From NCBI RefSeq assembly GCF_000724545.1, contig NZ_JHBV01000039.1, positions 186,001 through 250,000 of the forward strand: a stretch of 64,000 nucleotides of DNA. The letters are read 5' to 3'. The position numbers and the translations under genes were made by a program. This document shows positions 50,253 through 59,940 of this stretch, one piece after another; within the stretch, counting starts at the first letter, position 1, and every line of letters begins with the position of its first letter. The DNA comes from Aureispira sp. CCB-QB1 (GTDB lineage: Bacteria; Bacteroidota; Bacteroidia; Chitinophagales; Saprospiraceae). The notes under the pieces were generated by a model. It was not told the origin of the DNA. It worked only from the letters and a program-made list of their open reading frames with translations, and did not search any database.

Positions 50253-52529
50253 ATGAAAACAGTATTACTTTTTATGGTCTTGTTTTGGGGGGCAAATGTT
50301 GTTGCACAATATACCCCAATGGACATTCCTCTTGTTAAAAATGGAACGAACATGCGCAATGCTTGGGCAGGAGGACTTAATTTACCCCAATTTTCACCAG
50401 TAGACCTCAATAATGATGGAATCAAAGATTTAGTTGCTTTTGACCGAGATGGTCGAGTAGGCACTGCATTTATCAATCACGGAACGCCAGGGATCGTAGA
50501 CTACGAACATGCACCAGCTTATACGAAACGCTTGCCGAAAGACATACAGAATTTTATGCTTTTTAGAGATTATAACTGTGATGGCATTGAAGACATCTTT
50601 GGTATGTATTCTGTTTATGGACAAGGATTAGGAGTGGCTATTTGGGAAGGAAGTTATGATGTCAACGATACCATTCAATATACTTTGGTTAAAGAGCAAG
50701 TACGTTATGATGTGCCAGGAAATAATCCATTTGATTATAAAATGTTTGTATACAATACAGACTTGCCTTCCATAGACGATGTTGATGGTGATGGCGATCT
50801 AGATATTTTAGCATTTACTTTAGATATATGCTTTCCAACGAATGTATTTTGGTATAGAAATATGTCTGTAGAAAATGGCCATAGTTGCGATTCGATTCAA
50901 TTTTATTTAGAATCTGAATGTTGGGGATTGTTTCAAGAGTCAGGAGATAGTAGTAAAGTAAACTTTGGACCAAGTACAGATAGCTGTTATAATAATCCTT
51001 GGTTTAATCAACGATTGGATGTGCAACCTGATAGAACAGGAAGTGTTCATAGTGTGAGTAATGGTAGAAATGCACGACATGTAGGTGCCAATGTTACAAC
51101 ATTAGATTTTAATGGTGATAATGTTCGGGATATGGCTTTGGGTGGTGTAACCTTTAAGAATGTGAATATGGTTAATGGTACCGAAATTAATGACACGATT
51201 CTTATTACGACACAAGATTACCATTATCCTGTTTATGACAAACCTGTTGATATTTACACCTTTCCAGCGACATTTTTTATGGATGTGAACAACGATGGAT
51301 TAACGGATATGTTAGCAACACCTTCTGAAATGGGAGTAGGAGAAGCCGTAATGGATAGCGTTGCTTGGTTTTATCAAAACACAGGAAGTAATGCTAATAT
51401 GATTTTTGATTTTCAACAAAAAGACTTTTTAGTAGGTGAAATGTTGGATGTTGGACAATATGCTTTTCCTGTGTTGTTAGATTATAATGCCGATGGTTTG
51501 ATGGATATGATAATAGGGGGCTATGGTCGTTGCCAAGATGGAGGTAGTTATGATTATGGAATGACATTGCTAGAAAATACGGGGACACTGACAAGTCCAG
51601 CTTTTGAATATGTGACTAATGATTATGCGGGGACCAATGCTTTGCAAATGAATAGTTTGTACCCAACGGTGGGTGATCTTGATGGAGATGGAGATATGGA
51701 TATGATTTGTGGACGGCAAGATGGTAGATTGACTTTCTTTGAAAATACAGCAGGTCCTGGTAATCCAGTTGCTTGGAGTGCGCCTTCTAACTTCTTTTTT
51801 AATATTGATGTAGGCGACAAAAGCACTCCTCAATTGGTTGATTTGGATCGAGATCTAGATTTAGATTTGGTTATTGGACGTTATGGTGGCATGATTCACT
51901 ATTATGAAAATACAGGCAATGCAACTAGCCCTAACTTCTCGTCTACTCCTACGTCAACTATGTTGGGAGGATATAGTGTGCAAAACTTTAGCCGTACGCC
52001 AATGCCATTTGTTTATGATAACAATGGCTCTTACGAATTATTTATAGGACACCAAGTAGGGAATATCATTCAGTTAGGGAATATTGATGGGAATATTCTA
52101 GGTACTTACGATACTTTATCCGAAAATTATAATAATTTCTACGAAGGTTGGAATACCAATATGTCTATAGCAGATCTAAATAATGATGGTAAGTTGGATT
52201 ATATCTTTGGAACTGGACGAGGAGGTGTTGTAGTTTTGGAAGAAAAAGATACAATAACAACTGTTCTGCAACCTGAAACAACACAAAAAGTAGTGCACCT
52301 TTATCCAAATCCAGCACAAAATTCTTTAAATATTAGCTTTTTGACTCCCAATACAGAAACTTTACACTTAACGGTTTACAATGCCTTAGGTCAAGTCGTT
52401 TTACAACAGACGACAACAAGCAATGATCAACAGTATGAGTTGGATATTACTAGTTTAGCAGCAGGAGTTTTGTTCTTAGATATTCGAACAGATACTTATC
52501 AAGAAGTCGTTCGATTTGTTAAGAAATAA
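50253..52529 (+). CDS. VCBS/FG-GAP repeat secreted protein with T9SS type A sorting domain (second of three)
   Basis: 758 residues, signal peptide about 1-19 (LLFMVLFWGANVVAQ). Calcium-loop repeats include DLNNDGIKDLVAFDRDG, DVDGDGDLDILAFT, DFNGDNVRDMALGG, DVNNDGLTDMLATP, DYNADGLMDMIIGGYG, DLDGDGDMDMICGRQDG and DLDRDLDLDLVIGRYGG. The sorting domain begins VHLYPNPAQNSLNISF and ends VRFVKK. Very close to the next gene's product along the full length (shared PMDIPLVKNG, MRNAWAGGLNLPQFS), so the two arose by tandem duplication. By family it is a surface or secreted beta-propeller protein; ligand unknown. Confidence 0.9.
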   Translation: MKTVLLFMVLFWGANVVAQYTPMDIPLVKNGTNMRNAWAGGLNLPQFSPVDLNNDGIKDLVAFDRDGRVGTAFINHGTPGIVDYEHAPAYTKRLPKDIQNFMLFRDYNCDGIEDIFGMYSVYGQGLGVAIWEGSYDVNDTIQYTLVKEQVRYDVPGNNPFDYKMFVYNTDLPSIDDVDGDGDLDILAFTLDICFPTNVFWYRNMSVENGHSCDSIQFYLESECWGLFQESGDSSKVNFGPSTDSCYNNPWFNQRLDVQPDRTGSVHSVSNGRNARHVGANVTTLDFNGDNVRDMALGGVTFKNVNMVNGTEINDTILITTQDYHYPVYDKPVDIYTFPATFFMDVNNDGLTDMLATPSEMGVGEAVMDSVAWFYQNTGSNANMIFDFQQKDFLVGEMLDVGQYAFPVLLDYNADGLMDMIIGGYGRCQDGGSYDYGMTLLENTGTLTSPAFEYVTNDYAGTNALQMNSLYPTVGDLDGDGDMDMICGRQDGRLTFFENTAGPGNPVAWSAPSNFFFNIDVGDKSTPQLVDLDRDLDLDLVIGRYGGMIHYYENTGNATSPNFSSTPTSTMLGGYSVQNFSRTPMPFVYDNNGSYELFIGHQVGNIIQLGNIDGNILGTYDTLSENYNNFYEGWNTNMSIADLNNDGKLDYIFGTGRGGVVVLEEKDTITTVLQPETTQKVVHLYPNPAQNSLNISFLTPNTETLHLTVYNALGQVVLQQTTTSNDQQYELDITSLAAGVLFLDIRTDTYQEVVRFVKK

Positions 52530-52600
52530 ATGGATAAGGAGCGAATTACTAGATTGCTCTATCTATGGTAGTTGGTACCAACTATCTTTAAACTTAATGC

Positions 52601-52644
52601 CTCACGATCAAAGGAAGCTAATTCTCCTTTGGTCGTGAGTTTTA
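52601..52644 (+). terminator. Terminator of the second VCBS gene
   Basis: A 15-bp stem (52601-52615 with 52625-52639, one G-T pair) and a 9-base loop are followed by TTTTAT. A separate palindrome TAGTTGGTACCAACTA lies at 52569-52584. Confidence 0.8.
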
Positions 52645-52776
52645 TGCTTGTGGTTTTGTTTCTAAGCTATAAAAACTACTTTTTTGAAGGCATCTATTGT
52701 TCAACTCAGGATAGAAGCCACAATTCCTAGCTTGATTTTAACCAATCATTTATAGGATTTAATAGCGACTCTATAA

Positions 52777-52920
52777 TAATAGTAGTTAGCTACGCTGCTA
52801 CTTCGTGGTCGTTGATTAGCTACGTTGCTACTTCGTGAGATCGCAAGCTTAGTTACCAAAAAGACAAAAAAGCACATTTATATTATTTTACTTCGTGAGT
52901 GCGCAGCTGACTATTGTAAT
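52777..52920 (-). repeat. Inverted copy of the dispersed intergenic repeat
   Basis: On this strand order the block GCAAGCTTAGTT...AAAAAGACAAAAAAGCAC...ATTTATATTA matches the reverse complement of the copy at 39380-39607; ends are AATAGTAGTTAGC and GACTATTGT. A phrase TAGCTACG(C/T)TGCTACTTCGTG occurs twice inside. The copy ends 49 bases before the next start codon and so forms part of its leader. Confidence 0.65.
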
Positions 52921-52969
52921 AATAGAAAGCCACTTGTTTATTCCCTTCCTCTACAAACTTCCTTCAGTT

Positions 52970-55252
52970 ATGAGAATACTAATTTTATTTATAACCACTT
53001 TTTTAACTGTTCATGCATTTGCTCAATATGTTCCAATGGATATACCTCTTGTTAAGAATGGAATCAACATGCGGAATGCTTGGGCGGGAGGACTTAATTT
53101 GCCTCAATTTTCAGAAGTAGATTTAAACAATGATGGTATTAAAGACTTAGTTGTGTATGATCGTGAAGAATCTATAGCATCTACTTTTATTAATAATGGT
53201 ACTGCTGGTCAAGTTGATTATACTTATGCACCTGCTTATATGAAACGTCTTCCTCAGCGTTTGGCGCGTAATTTTATGTTATTGAGAGATTATAACTGCG
53301 ATGGGATTGAAGATGTTTTTATGTATAATGCAACCCTACAAGGATTAGGGCTAGCTGTTTGGGAGGGAAGTTACGATGCGAATGACACCATTCAGTATAC
53401 GTTGGTAGTTGATAGATTGATGTATAGCAAAAAAAGTGGCAATCCATTTCCTTCACAGCTGTTTATTTATAATGGAGATTTGCCTGCTATCGATGATGTC
53501 GATGGAGATGGAGACATTGATATATTAGCTTTTACTTTGTCATCACGTTTCCCTTTTAATATTCATTGGTATAGAAATATGTCTATGGAAAATAGTGGTA
53601 ATTGTGATTCCTTAGAATATGTATTGGAGTCAGAGTGTTGGGGCTTGTTCCAAGAATCAGGAGATAGTAATAAAGTAAGTGTTAGCCCTAGTGTTGATAG
53701 TTGTTATAACAATCCTTATTTTAATTTAATGCAACGAGTATCTACCCATATTACCCAAGACCTACAAAGTATGGCTTCTAACTCAAGAAGTGCGAGAGAT
53801 GTTGGTGCAAGTTTGACGTTGATAGACTTTAATGGAGATGGAGTAAAAGATATGATTTTGGGTGGAAATGATTATACTACGGCTAATATGATTAGTGGAG
53901 TAGAAATTAACGATACAATTTTGATAACAACACAGCACAATTTTTATCCAACATACGATGCGTCAATAGATATTTATACATTTCCCGGTATGTATTTCTT
54001 AGATGTAAACAACGATGGGAAAAAAGATATGTTGGCAGCTCCTTCCAAGACTGCTCCTGGTGGCTCTATCAAGGATAGTGTGGCGTGGTATTATCAAAAT
54101 ACAGGCACCAATGCCAATATGATTTTTGACTTTCAACAAAAAGACTTTTTAGTAGGGGAGATGTTGGACGTTGGTGAGGATGCGTATCCTGTGTTGCTAG
54201 ATTATAATGCAGATGGATTGATGGATCTATTAATTGGTGGCTTGGGACGTTGTCAATATGGAGGAAATTATGAGTATGGAATGACATTACTAGAAAATAC
54301 AGGAACATTAAGTAGTCCCTCTTTCGAATACATTACCAATAATTATGCAGGAACAGATTCGCTACAAAAAAATGGTTTGTATCCAACAATAGGCGATCTA
54401 GATGGGGATGGCGATATGGATATGATTTGCGGAATGCAAGATGGAACACTTAGTTATTTTGAAAATACCGCAGGTGTTGGGAATCCTATCGTTTTAAATG
54501 CGCCGGTACATTCGTTTTTTAATATTGATGTAGGTGGCCGAAGTACTCCCCAATTGGTAGATTTAGATCGAGATTTGGATTTAGATTTAGTCATTGGGCG
54601 CCGTGGAGGAACAATTCATTATTACGAGAATACAGGAACATCAACTAATCCTGTTTTTTCCTCTAGCCCAACAACCAATACTTTAGGTGGTTACAGCTTA
54701 CAAGGCTACAGCGATGACCCGATGCCTTTTGTCTATGATAATAATGGTACTTATGAGCTGTTTATTGGGCATTGGATTGGTGGCAATATCATTCAGTTAG
54801 GAAATATAGAGGGTAATATATTGGGAACATATGATACGCTATCTCAAAATTACAAGGATTTTTATCAAGGGTGGAGTACGCATTTTTCGATGGCTGATTT
54901 GAACAATGATAATAAGCTAGATTATATAATGGGAACTAGCCGTGGTGGAGTGATTATACTAGAAGAAAAGGATACTATAACTACTGTTTTGCAACCTAAA
55001 ATAATACAAAAAGTAGTACATCTTTATCCAAATCCAGCCAAAGAAACGGTGCATATTCGTTGGCTAGAAGACAATGCTCAATCGATAGAATTACGGGTTT
55101 ACAATGCATTGGGACAACTAATTTTAGAGCGGGAAGTTGCTAGTGGAGACAATCAATACGTATTGGATGTTTCAAGCCTAGCCGCAGGTGTGTTGTTTTT
55201 AGAAGTTAGAGCAGGTGATTATCAAGAAACATTGCCTTTTGTTAAGGAATAG
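52970..55252 (+). CDS. VCBS/FG-GAP repeat secreted protein with T9SS type A sorting domain (third of three)
   Basis: 760 residues from ATG 52970, where the signal peptide begins (RILILFITTFLTVHAFAQ); an in-frame ATG at 52895 lies inside the dispersed repeat. Same layout as the preceding gene: PMDIPLVKNG start, calcium loops DLNNDGIKDLVVYDRE, DVDGDGDIDILAFT, DFNGDGVKDMILGG, DVNNDGKKDMLAAP, DYNADGLMDLLIGGLG and DLDGDGDMDMICGMQDG, and a sorting domain (VHLYPNPAKETVHIRW, ending LPFVKE). Divergence from its neighbour is spread evenly, with a few short indels, so the duplication is older than the SprB-repeat one. Confidence 0.9.
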   Translation: MRILILFITTFLTVHAFAQYVPMDIPLVKNGINMRNAWAGGLNLPQFSEVDLNNDGIKDLVVYDREESIASTFINNGTAGQVDYTYAPAYMKRLPQRLARNFMLLRDYNCDGIEDVFMYNATLQGLGLAVWEGSYDANDTIQYTLVVDRLMYSKKSGNPFPSQLFIYNGDLPAIDDVDGDGDIDILAFTLSSRFPFNIHWYRNMSMENSGNCDSLEYVLESECWGLFQESGDSNKVSVSPSVDSCYNNPYFNLMQRVSTHITQDLQSMASNSRSARDVGASLTLIDFNGDGVKDMILGGNDYTTANMISGVEINDTILITTQHNFYPTYDASIDIYTFPGMYFLDVNNDGKKDMLAAPSKTAPGGSIKDSVAWYYQNTGTNANMIFDFQQKDFLVGEMLDVGEDAYPVLLDYNADGLMDLLIGGLGRCQYGGNYEYGMTLLENTGTLSSPSFEYITNNYAGTDSLQKNGLYPTIGDLDGDGDMDMICGMQDGTLSYFENTAGVGNPIVLNAPVHSFFNIDVGGRSTPQLVDLDRDLDLDLVIGRRGGTIHYYENTGTSTNPVFSSSPTTNTLGGYSLQGYSDDPMPFVYDNNGTYELFIGHWIGGNIIQLGNIEGNILGTYDTLSQNYKDFYQGWSTHFSMADLNNDNKLDYIMGTSRGGVIILEEKDTITTVLQPKIIQKVVHLYPNPAKETVHIRWLEDNAQSIELRVYNALGQLILEREVASGDNQYVLDVSSLAAGVLFLEVRAGDYQETLPFVKE

Positions 55253-55290
55253 GAGTAAGGCAAGCAAGTAGTATTTTTAAAAATAAAGAA

Positions 55291-55818
55291 ATGAAGCAAA
55301 TTTTAGAGAAAATTTTTGAGCAAGCCAATGCTGCAAAAAGTTTAGAACCTACTGAACAAGCACCATCTTCTACATGGTTAGGCTTTTCACCCGCTACAGA
55401 AGCAGCAATTGTAGAAAAAGAAAATGAGCTTGGAGTAAGATTTCCAGACGACTATAGGGCATTTCTAAAACTTTGTAACGGTTATGCTAGGGTTTCAGAA
55501 TACGAGTCTCGTATGTTAAAAGTAAATGAGGTAAAACGATTAGAAGATGTTAGTGTCATAGGAATAGAAATCTGGAAATACAACAACCCAGAGGTCGAAG
55601 AACCAAAGATAGAACGAGGAATTGTTATAGGAGGAGAAATTGAAGACGGGTATATCGTCAATAAAAATGGCTATGTTTTATTGATTCCTCCTTTAAATGA
55701 AGGCGAGGACTGGGAATATTGGGGACTTACTTACCGAATGGCATATGAAGATGTTTATGAGAACTTAACAGGTTATTTTGAAGATGTTTTAGAGTTTATA
55801 ACAAAACATCCGACCTAA
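55291..55818 (+). CDS. SMI1/KNR4 (SUKH) family protein
   Basis: 175 residues, soluble. The SUKH pattern is clear: GFSPATEAAIVEKENELGVRFPDDYRAFLKLCNGY (residues about 31-65), then a beta-rich middle (IERGIVIGGEIEDGYIVNKN, YVLLIPPLNEGEDWEYWGL) and YENLTGYFEDVLEFI at the end. SUKH proteins are often immunity proteins against polymorphic toxins, but many are stand-alone. It starts 38 bases after the VCBS gene and may be read from the same transcript. No toxin is recognised next to it. Confidence 0.88.
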   Translation: MKQILEKIFEQANAAKSLEPTEQAPSSTWLGFSPATEAAIVEKENELGVRFPDDYRAFLKLCNGYARVSEYESRMLKVNEVKRLEDVSVIGIEIWKYNNPEVEEPKIERGIVIGGEIEDGYIVNKNGYVLLIPPLNEGEDWEYWGLTYRMAYEDVYENLTGYFEDVLEFITKHPT

Positions 55819-55851
55819 GGAATTGAAACCTATTCTATCTATACAATAAGA

Positions 55852-55895
55852 GAGACCACCTGATCAAAACTTATATCAGGTGGTCTCATTTTTTT
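55852..55895 (+). terminator. Bidirectional terminator
   Basis: A 13-bp stem (55852-55864 with 55875-55887) and a 10-base loop are followed by ATTTTTTTA. It lies 33 bases after the SUKH gene and 21 bases beyond the convergent topoisomerase gene. Confidence 0.92.
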
Positions 55896-55915
55896 ATTTA
55901 GGACAAATTGCTTAC

Positions 55916-58528
55916 TTAAAACAAAGTGTTTTGTTTGTCTTCTTCAGTAGCTTCCCTTTTAGAAGCTTTAGCCTTTGCTTTAGCATCATCATCTTCTTCC
56001 GAAGGTTCAATTTCTTTATGAATCGCTTTGACGCTAATAAGCTTGCTGTCACTTAATTTATTTCCTAAGGACTTCCATCCTTTTATATCAATGAAGTCCG
56101 TTAGTTTAAGTTCTCCTTCGATACTCTTAGAACGTCCCGCTCGAACTTTGTATTCTACAACAGGGTTGGGATGTAGAGAGCCAAAGAGCAATTTGGTGCT
56201 AACATATTCATTGGGTAGAAAGTTGAATTTTTGATTCAACGTATTGGTTTCAATATTAAAGCGCTTAACGTATGTAGATTTGCGTTCCCCATCGTAGTGT
56301 ATAGAGGAAACGACCATATCCTTATGCCATTTTCTGAGTTCGATAATTGTTTTGGGATCAAATCGATTGGTCAATTCATAATTGGTTAATTCATAGGACC
56401 CGTCTTGATACAATGCAATAATTTTATCTTCTTCCTCAAACGCACCAACGTATTTCCCATAAGCAGAAGAATTGATACGCCCAGTTGTATCATCATACCA
56501 AATTTTGATAGCTCCTAGCGTTGAAGTTCCCTGTTGTGTAACTTTGATTTTTCGAATTGGATACTTAGTAATAATGTTTCCCCTAGAACTGCGACCTTTG
56601 ACTGCTAATTCTGCAAAGTCATATTCAAATTCTTTCTTTTTGGCGCTACAGCTCTGAGTCAATTGCACACTGATAATCTCAGCTTCACCATTAGGATTGG
56701 CAGAAAAATGCAGCACTTTGGACTTTTCTATTTTAGAGGCAACAGGATATTGTTTGTCTCTAGTAATAGCGGAAACATTGAAGCGTTTGGCATAGTTGAC
56801 CCCTTTGTTGAGATCCGCATAAACCATATTATAAACCATTCGTTTGTCTCCCTTTTTCCAAATGGCGACATGAAGAGGATGTTTACCAATAAACACCTTG
56901 TCAGCAATACGAACAACTTTGTAACTACCATCTTTGTAGAATACAATCACATCATCAATATCAGAACACTCTGAAATAAACTCATCTTTTTTGAGACCAT
57001 AGCCCATAAAACCTTCGGCTCTATTGATATAGAGTTTGGCATTATTAACGACCACACTTGCCGCGTTAATGGTTCCAAAATTGGTGATTTCTGTTTTGCG
57101 TTCTCTACCTTTCCCATACTTTTGCAAAAGGTCTTTGTAATAAGCAATTGTATATTCAACAATATGAATTAAATGATGTTCAACTTCTTTTAATTCCTCT
57201 TCAATGGCTTTGAGTAGCTCATCAGCTTTGAATTTATTGTATTTAGAGATACGCTTGATTTTAATTTCAGTCAATCGAATCAAGTCATCTTCAACCACCT
57301 CTCGCTTTAGGTTCTTTATAAATGGCTTTAGGCCATTATCAATCGCCTCTAGTACTTCTTCCCAAGATTCACAATCCTCAATGTCTTGATAAATTTTATT
57401 CTCAATAAAGATTTTTTCCAAGCTTGACTGATGCCATTTATCTTCTAATTCCTTTTTGCGAATTTTCAATTCCCATTCTAACAAAAATTGAGTTTGATCG
57501 GTACAAATTTGTAACAATTCCTCAACAGTAGTAAATACAGGAGTGTCCTCATTAATAGTACATGCATTGGGCGAAATAGAAATTTCACAATCGGTAAAGG
57601 CATATAGCGCATCCATGGTCATTTCAGGAGAAGCTCCAGATGGCAATTCAACCGAGATTTCCACATCAGCCGCCGTATTATCAATGACCTTTTTAATTTT
57701 AATTTTATTCTTATTATTAGCTTTGATAATACTATCTATAACACCTGTCGTAGTCGTGCCATAAGGGATTTCTGTGATAGTCAAGTGCCTTTTATCAATG
57801 ATATTAATTTTGGCACGAACACGAACTTTACCGCCTCGTTTACCACCATTATAGTTAGAGAAGTCAGCTAGCCCTCCAGTATGGAAATCAGGGAAGATTT
57901 GAACTTTTTTGCCTTTTAGTAAACTAATAGAAGCTTTTATTAATTCGACAAAATTATGAGGCAGTATCTTGGTCGAAAGTCCGACAGCAATACCCTCTAC
58001 ACCTTGTGCTAGTAACAATGGAAACTTCATAGGAAGCATGATCGGCTCCTTTTTTCGACCATCGTAGGACAATTGAAAATTAGTTGTCTTAGGGTTAAAT
58101 GCAATATCTAGTGCAAATTTTGATAAACGAGCCTCGATGTAACGAGAAGCCGCTGCACGGTCTCCTGTTCTGACATCTCCCCAGTTCCCTTGACAATCAA
58201 TCATTAGGTCTTTTTGACCAATATGAACCAAAGCATCTCCAATCGCAGCATCACCATGTGGATGAAATTGCATTGTTTGCCCAATAATATTAGCAACTTT
58301 ATGAAAACGACCATCATTCATTAAGAACATAGAATGCAAAATCCTTCTCTGAACAGGTTTTAGACCATCCTGTGCGGTAGGTATGGCACGTTCTAAAATA
58401 ACATAGGAGGCATAATCTAGAAAGTAATCCTTATACATATCCTCAATAACATCTATTTGTGTCACTTTAGAGGCGTCTATTTCATTTTCTTCTAAATTAT
58501 CGTCTAAGTTTTCGTTGTTTTCTTCCAT
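55916..58528 (-). CDS. parC: DNA topoisomerase IV subunit A
   Basis: 870 residues. Breakage-reunion domain with YVILERAIPTAQDGLKPVQRR (about 42-62), QFHPHGDAAIGDALVHIGQ and the active-site Tyr130 in RAAASRYIEARL; the tower/coiled-coil region lies at about 350-470 and the C-terminal part has degenerate beta-pinwheel blades. Family knowledge makes this the subunit that cuts DNA to decatenate chromosomes. Both GyrA and ParC share these motifs; I call ParC from the length, the absence of a canonical GyrA-box (QRRGGKG) and the Bacteroidota-typical tail (acidic, then KAKAKASKRE). parE is not adjacent. Confidence 0.88.
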   Translation of the reverse strand: MEENNENLDDNLEENEIDASKVTQIDVIEDMYKDYFLDYASYVILERAIPTAQDGLKPVQRRILHSMFLMNDGRFHKVANIIGQTMQFHPHGDAAIGDALVHIGQKDLMIDCQGNWGDVRTGDRAAASRYIEARLSKFALDIAFNPKTTNFQLSYDGRKKEPIMLPMKFPLLLAQGVEGIAVGLSTKILPHNFVELIKASISLLKGKKVQIFPDFHTGGLADFSNYNGGKRGGKVRVRAKINIIDKRHLTITEIPYGTTTTGVIDSIIKANNKNKIKIKKVIDNTAADVEISVELPSGASPEMTMDALYAFTDCEISISPNACTINEDTPVFTTVEELLQICTDQTQFLLEWELKIRKKELEDKWHQSSLEKIFIENKIYQDIEDCESWEEVLEAIDNGLKPFIKNLKREVVEDDLIRLTEIKIKRISKYNKFKADELLKAIEEELKEVEHHLIHIVEYTIAYYKDLLQKYGKGRERKTEITNFGTINAASVVVNNAKLYINRAEGFMGYGLKKDEFISECSDIDDVIVFYKDGSYKVVRIADKVFIGKHPLHVAIWKKGDKRMVYNMVYADLNKGVNYAKRFNVSAITRDKQYPVASKIEKSKVLHFSANPNGEAEIISVQLTQSCSAKKKEFEYDFAELAVKGRSSRGNIITKYPIRKIKVTQQGTSTLGAIKIWYDDTTGRINSSAYGKYVGAFEEEDKIIALYQDGSYELTNYELTNRFDPKTIIELRKWHKDMVVSSIHYDGERKSTYVKRFNIETNTLNQKFNFLPNEYVSTKLLFGSLHPNPVVEYKVRAGRSKSIEGELKLTDFIDIKGWKSLGNKLSDSKLISVKAIHKEIEPSEEDDDAKAKAKASKREATEEDKQNTLF

Positions 58529-58765
58529 TCTAGTTTATTAATTATAGAATATGATTTTTTGATATATTTAGTAGCTGATTAAATACATCATTTCATTTAA
58601 AGGGATTTTGAGAACACGAATATACAACTTTTTGTTTGTTTTTGCATAAAAAAGCAACAGAAAGTGTCACTTTTTTGTTTTATGTTTTCACTATTGTAAA
58701 CAAATAATAGATTTTAGGATGTGTGTTATAACAGTCTGCTTGTTGTTTGGCTAACGAATGTTTTT

Positions 58766-58823
58766 ACAATAGTTCGGTGAAACCATACAGTAGCAACGCA
58801 GTTAAACAACGAACTACTATTTT
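58766..58823 (+). repeat. Short copy of the dispersed intergenic repeat
   Basis: ACAATAGTTCGGTGAAACCA, CAGTAGCAACGCAGTTAAAC and AACGAACTACTAT are the left block and right end of the copy at 39380 joined directly, with the interior missing. The rest of the gap 58529-58996 is AT-rich with no recognised element. Confidence 0.65.
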
Positions 58824-58996
58824 TAAAGAAAAGAAATAAAATAAATAGGTGTTTTTTTTATACCAATAGATGATGGTATTATTTTATGAATATTAGTAAC
58901 TTATTGCAATAGATCATCGTATGATAATAAGATGTAATGATTAAGACCTCCCCTTATACTACAATATATTATTGTTAATTTAATCTTATTATACGA

Positions 58997-59776
58997 ATGA
59001 ACCGTCTCAAAAAATCAACAATTTTGTTCCTTATGTCAGCTGTTAGTATCGCTATGGTATCCTGTGCAGGGAATAAAGAAGTCGCTGAAAAATCAAATTA
59101 CAAAGAAAAAGGTGTTTTTGTACGAGGAGTAGATAGTCGACAGGATGAAACCTATAGCGTTATCAAAGGAAGCGTAAAACGCCTACACTCTATTATGTGT
59201 GGCAAATTTGTACAATACAACACAGCTTTAGATCCCGAAGGAAAAAAATATTCTACATGGCTAATTAATGAAGGGCAAGATAGTGTAGTTGTTTACCATT
59301 TGCCTGTTGGTAATCCTAACAAAGAAGGTTATTGGATGTACAATTGCCAAGTGATGACTAGTTTGCCCAATGAGCCCTTGCATGCAACCTTTTCTAAGTT
59401 GGTAGAAATTAATAGAGATACTATTCATGCGGTTTATTATGACCTACCAGAAGAGTTTGAAGCATCCTTGGAAGATATGTTGTCTAACCCTGAAAAAGCA
59501 TTTGAATCAGTTAATCTGCTAGAGTTGAAAGAATCGGAGGGGGCAGAAGTCGTTTATGTAAGAGAATCGCCCATACATTATAAAGGAGAAACTAGGTGGT
59601 TTGCTGACGAGCGAGAAAACAACGAGGGTGGTTTTGTAGCGACTTATTTTTTGGTTCGCCCACAAATGATGGTTTTTGGAAGGAATGTTTACAATAAAGA
59701 CAAGGAATATCTTGGACAAACGCAAGGAGAACGTTTAAGAAAAGATGCAATGATAAATCCAAGTTATTTGCGATAG
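58997..59776 (+). CDS. Lipoprotein, possibly CpcT/CpeT-like
   Basis: 259 residues with a lipoprotein signal (LFLMSAVSIAMVS, then Cys23). The remainder is a beta-rich soluble domain with LHSIMCGKFVQYNTALDPEG, VVYHLPVGNPNKEGYWMYN and LHATFSKLVEINRDTIHAVY, a run reminiscent of the CpcT/CpeT fold, but I see no decisive motif. Ends with GFVATYFLVRPQMMVFGRN and a polar tail. Probably anchored in the periplasm. The gene stands alone, with a small terminator-like hairpin after it. Confidence 0.6.
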   Translation: MNRLKKSTILFLMSAVSIAMVSCAGNKEVAEKSNYKEKGVFVRGVDSRQDETYSVIKGSVKRLHSIMCGKFVQYNTALDPEGKKYSTWLINEGQDSVVVYHLPVGNPNKEGYWMYNCQVMTSLPNEPLHATFSKLVEINRDTIHAVYYDLPEEFEASLEDMLSNPEKAFESVNLLELKESEGAEVVYVRESPIHYKGETRWFADERENNEGGFVATYFLVRPQMMVFGRNVYNKDKEYLGQTQGERLRKDAMINPSYLR

Positions 59777-59789
59777 CTATCAAATCTCT

Positions 59790-59807
59790 AGCCAGCTAAA
59801 GCTGGCT
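59790..59807 (+). terminator. Probable terminator hairpin
   Basis: AGCCAGC (59790-59796), loop TAAA, GCTGGCT (59801-59807), followed by TCTCTTGG; the T-run is poor. Confidence 0.5.
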
Positions 59808-59940
59808 TCTCTTGGTATCAAACGGTTAACAGTAATGTCTTATTTTGATAAAAAAAACAAGCTTTTCAAGGAAGTATTACTATAAATAATGTAATTTGTG
59901 CCCTCTTAAAATTTACTGTTTAGATTGATAACATAAAACA

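Noticed and set aside
52776-52920. A CRISPR-like array from repeated TGCTACTTCGTG phrases
   Set aside because: Only two or three imperfect copies with irregular spacing and no cas genes; they belong to the dispersed repeat.
56663-56974. Plus-strand frame of 103 codons inside parC
   Set aside because: Antisense to a conserved topoisomerase region; no start context or family.
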